Of a DNA stretch of 22,563 nt, positions 20,822 through 22,563 are shown piece after piece. Location: assembly GCA_964432925.1 (NCBI GenBank), contig CAYSPM010000027.1, positions 1 to 22,563 of the forward strand, in the 5' to 3' direction. Both the position numbers and the translations under genes were made by a program. The notes below the pieces were generated by a model. The model was not told where the DNA came from. It searched no databases and saw only the letters and a list, made by a program, of their open reading frames with translations. The DNA is from CAYNTC01 sp964432925 (GTDB lineage Bacteria > Planctomycetota > Phycisphaerae > Sedimentisphaerales > Anaerobacaceae). Position 1 is the first letter of the stretch; each line of letters begins with the position of its first letter.

Positions 20822-22231
20822 TTAACTTTTCTGTTTGTCCGAATTCTTGGGCGATTTCTCCTTGGCTTTCTTTGTTGGTTTGACCTTCTTGTCGGGTTCT
20901 TTTTCTGCTACTTGCGCCGACTCCAGCAGTTTAGCAATACACTTGCTGTCTCGCACTTCCAGCCTGAACTGAACCAAAGAGCCGTCTCGCTCCATTTGCT
21001 CTTTCATCCTTTCCGGACGTTGTTTTTGTTGGATGGCCAATTCTGCAATTCGGCCGTTAATCTCTTCCTCACTCACTTCAATCTCGAGTTTGTCCGCAAT
21101 CTTATCCATTATGAAGAACGTTTTTAGCTGTTGTTTGGCCTGTTCTTCGCTGCTCGCACGTAGCTGTTCCATCTGTTCTTCGACCTGCTCACGAGACAGT
21201 CCTCGCACTAACAAATTGACATATTGTCTTTTCAGCACGTTAGCCGCTTGCGTACCCACGACATCCAGCGGCAGGTCGAAATCGGTGCTGTTGAGCAGGT
21301 ATTGATAAATTTGCTCAGCCATATCGGTTCGTGCCTGGTTTTCTAATCGACTGTGTAGTATATCCTGAAGTTGTTCACGCAGCTCACTCTCATTTTCGAC
21401 CTCAAATCTTTTTAAGAACGTCTCGTCCATTTCAGCAGGTTTGAGCCACTTGATATCTTTTACGCTGATTTCGATTTCTACCTTTTTGCCGCGGTATTGT
21501 TCCCTGAAGTACGTTTTCGGAACTTCAATGTTTGTTTGTTTGGTATCGCCGGCTTTGGCCCCAATCAGCAACTCGTCGAGCTTTTCAACGGGAACCTCTC
21601 CGACAAAACCGTTTGCTCTGACGTAGATTTCGATATTGTCGAGTTTTTCTTCTTCCTCCACTCCTTCGGTCTTGATAACGGCATCGGCTATTATCTGGTC
21701 TTCGACTTGAATAGCCTCATCCTCGCGCGGCGTCCAGACGCCCGCCAATCGTCGCAATTGCTCAATTTCCCGATCGATTTGCTCGTCGGTAACTTCCAGC
21801 TCTGTCTTTTTTACCGGGATGCCCTCCAGTATCGGCAAGTCAAACTCCGGCCGTACCTCTACTTCAAAATCGAATTTAAGCGAACCCTCGGCAGGTAGTT
21901 CGATTTTCTCGAAGTCAATATCATATTCGCCGAGGACTTCCAGTTCCTTTTTTTTGATCGCTGCCTTGCCCGCGTCTGCCAGTAGTTTCAGTTTGACTTG
22001 CTCTAATGTTTCTTTGCTGAATCTTTTTTCCAGCAGTCGTCGTGGTGCTCGCCCTTTTCTAAAGCCGGGCACTATTGCCTCCTTGCCAAGGTTGTCGTAC
22101 TGTTCGTCTGTGGCTTCTCTTATCGCCTCTTCCGGAATTTCTATGATGACCTTTTTCTTGCAAGGCCCTGCTTCTTCAATGGTCACAATATTTTTCGACG
22201 CTGTTGTCTGTTGTTGTTCATCTTCATCCAT
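20822..22231 (-). CDS. tig: Trigger factor
   Basis: A ribosome-bound chaperone and peptidyl-prolyl isomerase that meets nascent chains at the exit tunnel. The 469-aa protein has the N-terminal ribosome-binding domain with signature GFRKGRAPR (56-64), a central FKBP-like segment (about 165-255) that looks diverged, and the long helical C-terminal chaperone domain (about 260-430). The tail is Lys-rich (from about 445, EPDKKVKPTKKAKEKSPKN), and a short acidic/Gln leader (MDEDEQQQ) precedes the first strand. ATG at 22231 has GGAG 7 nt upstream. The order tig, clpP is common in bacteria; here two clpP genes follow. Confidence 0.95.
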   Translation of the reverse strand: MDEDEQQQTTASKNIVTIEEAGPCKKKVIIEIPEEAIREATDEQYDNLGKEAIVPGFRKGRAPRRLLEKRFSKETLEQVKLKLLADAGKAAIKKKELEVLGEYDIDFEKIELPAEGSLKFDFEVEVRPEFDLPILEGIPVKKTELEVTDEQIDREIEQLRRLAGVWTPREDEAIQVEDQIIADAVIKTEGVEEEEKLDNIEIYVRANGFVGEVPVEKLDELLIGAKAGDTKQTNIEVPKTYFREQYRGKKVEIEISVKDIKWLKPAEMDETFLKRFEVENESELREQLQDILHSRLENQARTDMAEQIYQYLLNSTDFDLPLDVVGTQAANVLKRQYVNLLVRGLSREQVEEQMEQLRASSEEQAKQQLKTFFIMDKIADKLEIEVSEEEINGRIAELAIQQKQRPERMKEQMERDGSLVQFRLEVRDSKCIAKLLESAQVAEKEPDKKVKPTKKAKEKSPKNSDKQKS

Positions 22232-22280
22232 ATTGGTGCTCCCGTACGGCTTTGCCTTGTTGGCTCACGGATAATTAAAC

Positions 22281-22313
22281 AAAAAGGCCTCAGGAAGACA
22301 TCTTCCCTTAGCC
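22281..22313 (-). terminator. Intrinsic terminator between tRNA-Gly and tig
   Basis: On the - strand, a stem GGCTAAGGGAAGA / TCTTCCTGAGGCC (22313-22286) with two mismatches closes a very small loop. It is followed by UUUUUGUUU (22285-22277). It probably ends the tRNA-Gly(GCC) transcript. As it lies 50 bp before tig, it might also serve as an attenuator of tig. No clear tig promoter is visible between it and the start codon. The rest of 22314-22449 shows nothing recognisable. Confidence 0.65.
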
Positions 22314-22449
22314 AGGTCTTCGTGGTATTCCTTCCACTACCGTTTTGGTATTGGATGCTAACGTACCGACGACCAATGCCTGACTAACTTAGCCGGTAAC
22401 TCGCCGACACTATATTAACTCCATAAATCGCAACTAAACAGGCAATAAT

Positions 22450-22489
22450 CCCTTCTGCCCTTGTGCCCTTATACTCTTGTGCTCTTATA
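22450..22489. repeat. Degenerate octamer tandem array
   Basis: Five successive 8-mers: CCCTTCTG, CCCTTGTG, CCCTTATA, CTCTTGTG, CTCTTATA. CTT at unit positions 3-5 is constant, and the last three bases alternate between TG-type and ATA. It lies 4 bp behind the 3' end of the tRNA-Gly(GCC) gene. Confidence 0.65.
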
Positions 22490-22493
22490 TTAC

Positions 22494-22563
22494 AGCGGGT
22501 GATGGGATTTGAACCCACGACATTCACGTTGGCAACGTGACGCTCTACCACTGAGCTACACCC
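22494..22563 (-). tRNA. tRNA-Gly(GCC), 5' end cut by the window
   Basis: On the - strand the visible part runs GGGTG-TAGCTCAGTGG... It has anticodon stem CACGT/ACGTG around the loop TGCCA with anticodon GCC, T arm GTGGG-TTCAAAT-CCCAT and acceptor 3' strand CACCCGC (22501-22495), with T as discriminator. The first two bases (GC expected) lie outside the window. It decodes GGC and GGT. It is a different isoacceptor from the tRNA-Gly at the left end. Confidence 0.93.

Overview
The window looks like a chromosomal segment of a Planctomycetota bacterium, most likely of the Phycisphaerae/Sedimentisphaerales type. This is inferred from gene content, not from a database search. The pointers are: a zinc-ribbon/DUF4190/prepilin-like protein of the kind abundant in that group, a division cluster holding mraZ, rsmH, an ftsL-like gene and ftsI without the usual mur genes, a ClpP pair behind trigger factor, and many intergenic palindromic repeats of the GTCATT...AATGAC type. 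The two ends of the window are tRNA-Gly genes with different anticodons (TCC at the left on +, GCC at the right on -, the latter cut by the window edge).

Left part, + strand (1-5476): a heptamer array, tRNA-Gly(TCC), about 400 bp without a gene, then a division-type cluster: mraZ (with MraZ-box-like repeats inside its promoter), a 69-aa unknown overlapping the mraZ stop, rsmH, a membrane-anchored double-LysM protein, an FtsL-like bitopic protein, a 190-bp MITE with a clear 9-bp target duplication, and the PBP transpeptidase ftsI. The cluster stops there and meets the - strand genes tail to tail.

Middle part, - strand, read from right to left (14556 to 5609): an elongasome operon. A vegetative-type promoter precedes a membrane-anchored coiled-coil protein, a 52-aa single-pass membrane protein not reported by standard length cut-offs, mreB (with its own promoter), mreC, mreD and mrdA (PBP2). 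rodA is absent at this place. Instead there is a repeat element, a pentapeptide-repeat/potassium-channel fusion, a 34-bp relic of the mrdA 3' end, and the zinc-ribbon/prepilin-like gene.

Right part, - strand (22563 to 14637): tRNA-Gly(GCC), a terminator-like hairpin, tig, two clpP paralogues with intact triads, a coiled-coil lipoprotein, a MITE-like element, and a tight operon of an orphan DNA methyltransferase, lnt (apolipoprotein N-acyltransferase) and a HEAT-repeat lipoprotein, joined by 4-nt stop/start overlaps.

Most genes serve cell-wall growth and envelope biogenesis: septal synthesis (FtsL, FtsI, LysM), lateral synthesis (MreBCD, PBP2 and two undescribed membrane partners) and lipoprotein maturation (Lnt with two lipoprotein genes nearby). 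The points most worth following are the two unknown membrane genes in the mreB operon, the repeat element read in frame inside PBP2, the related repeat cores carried inside different outer inverted repeats, and the decapeptide-built channel protein.
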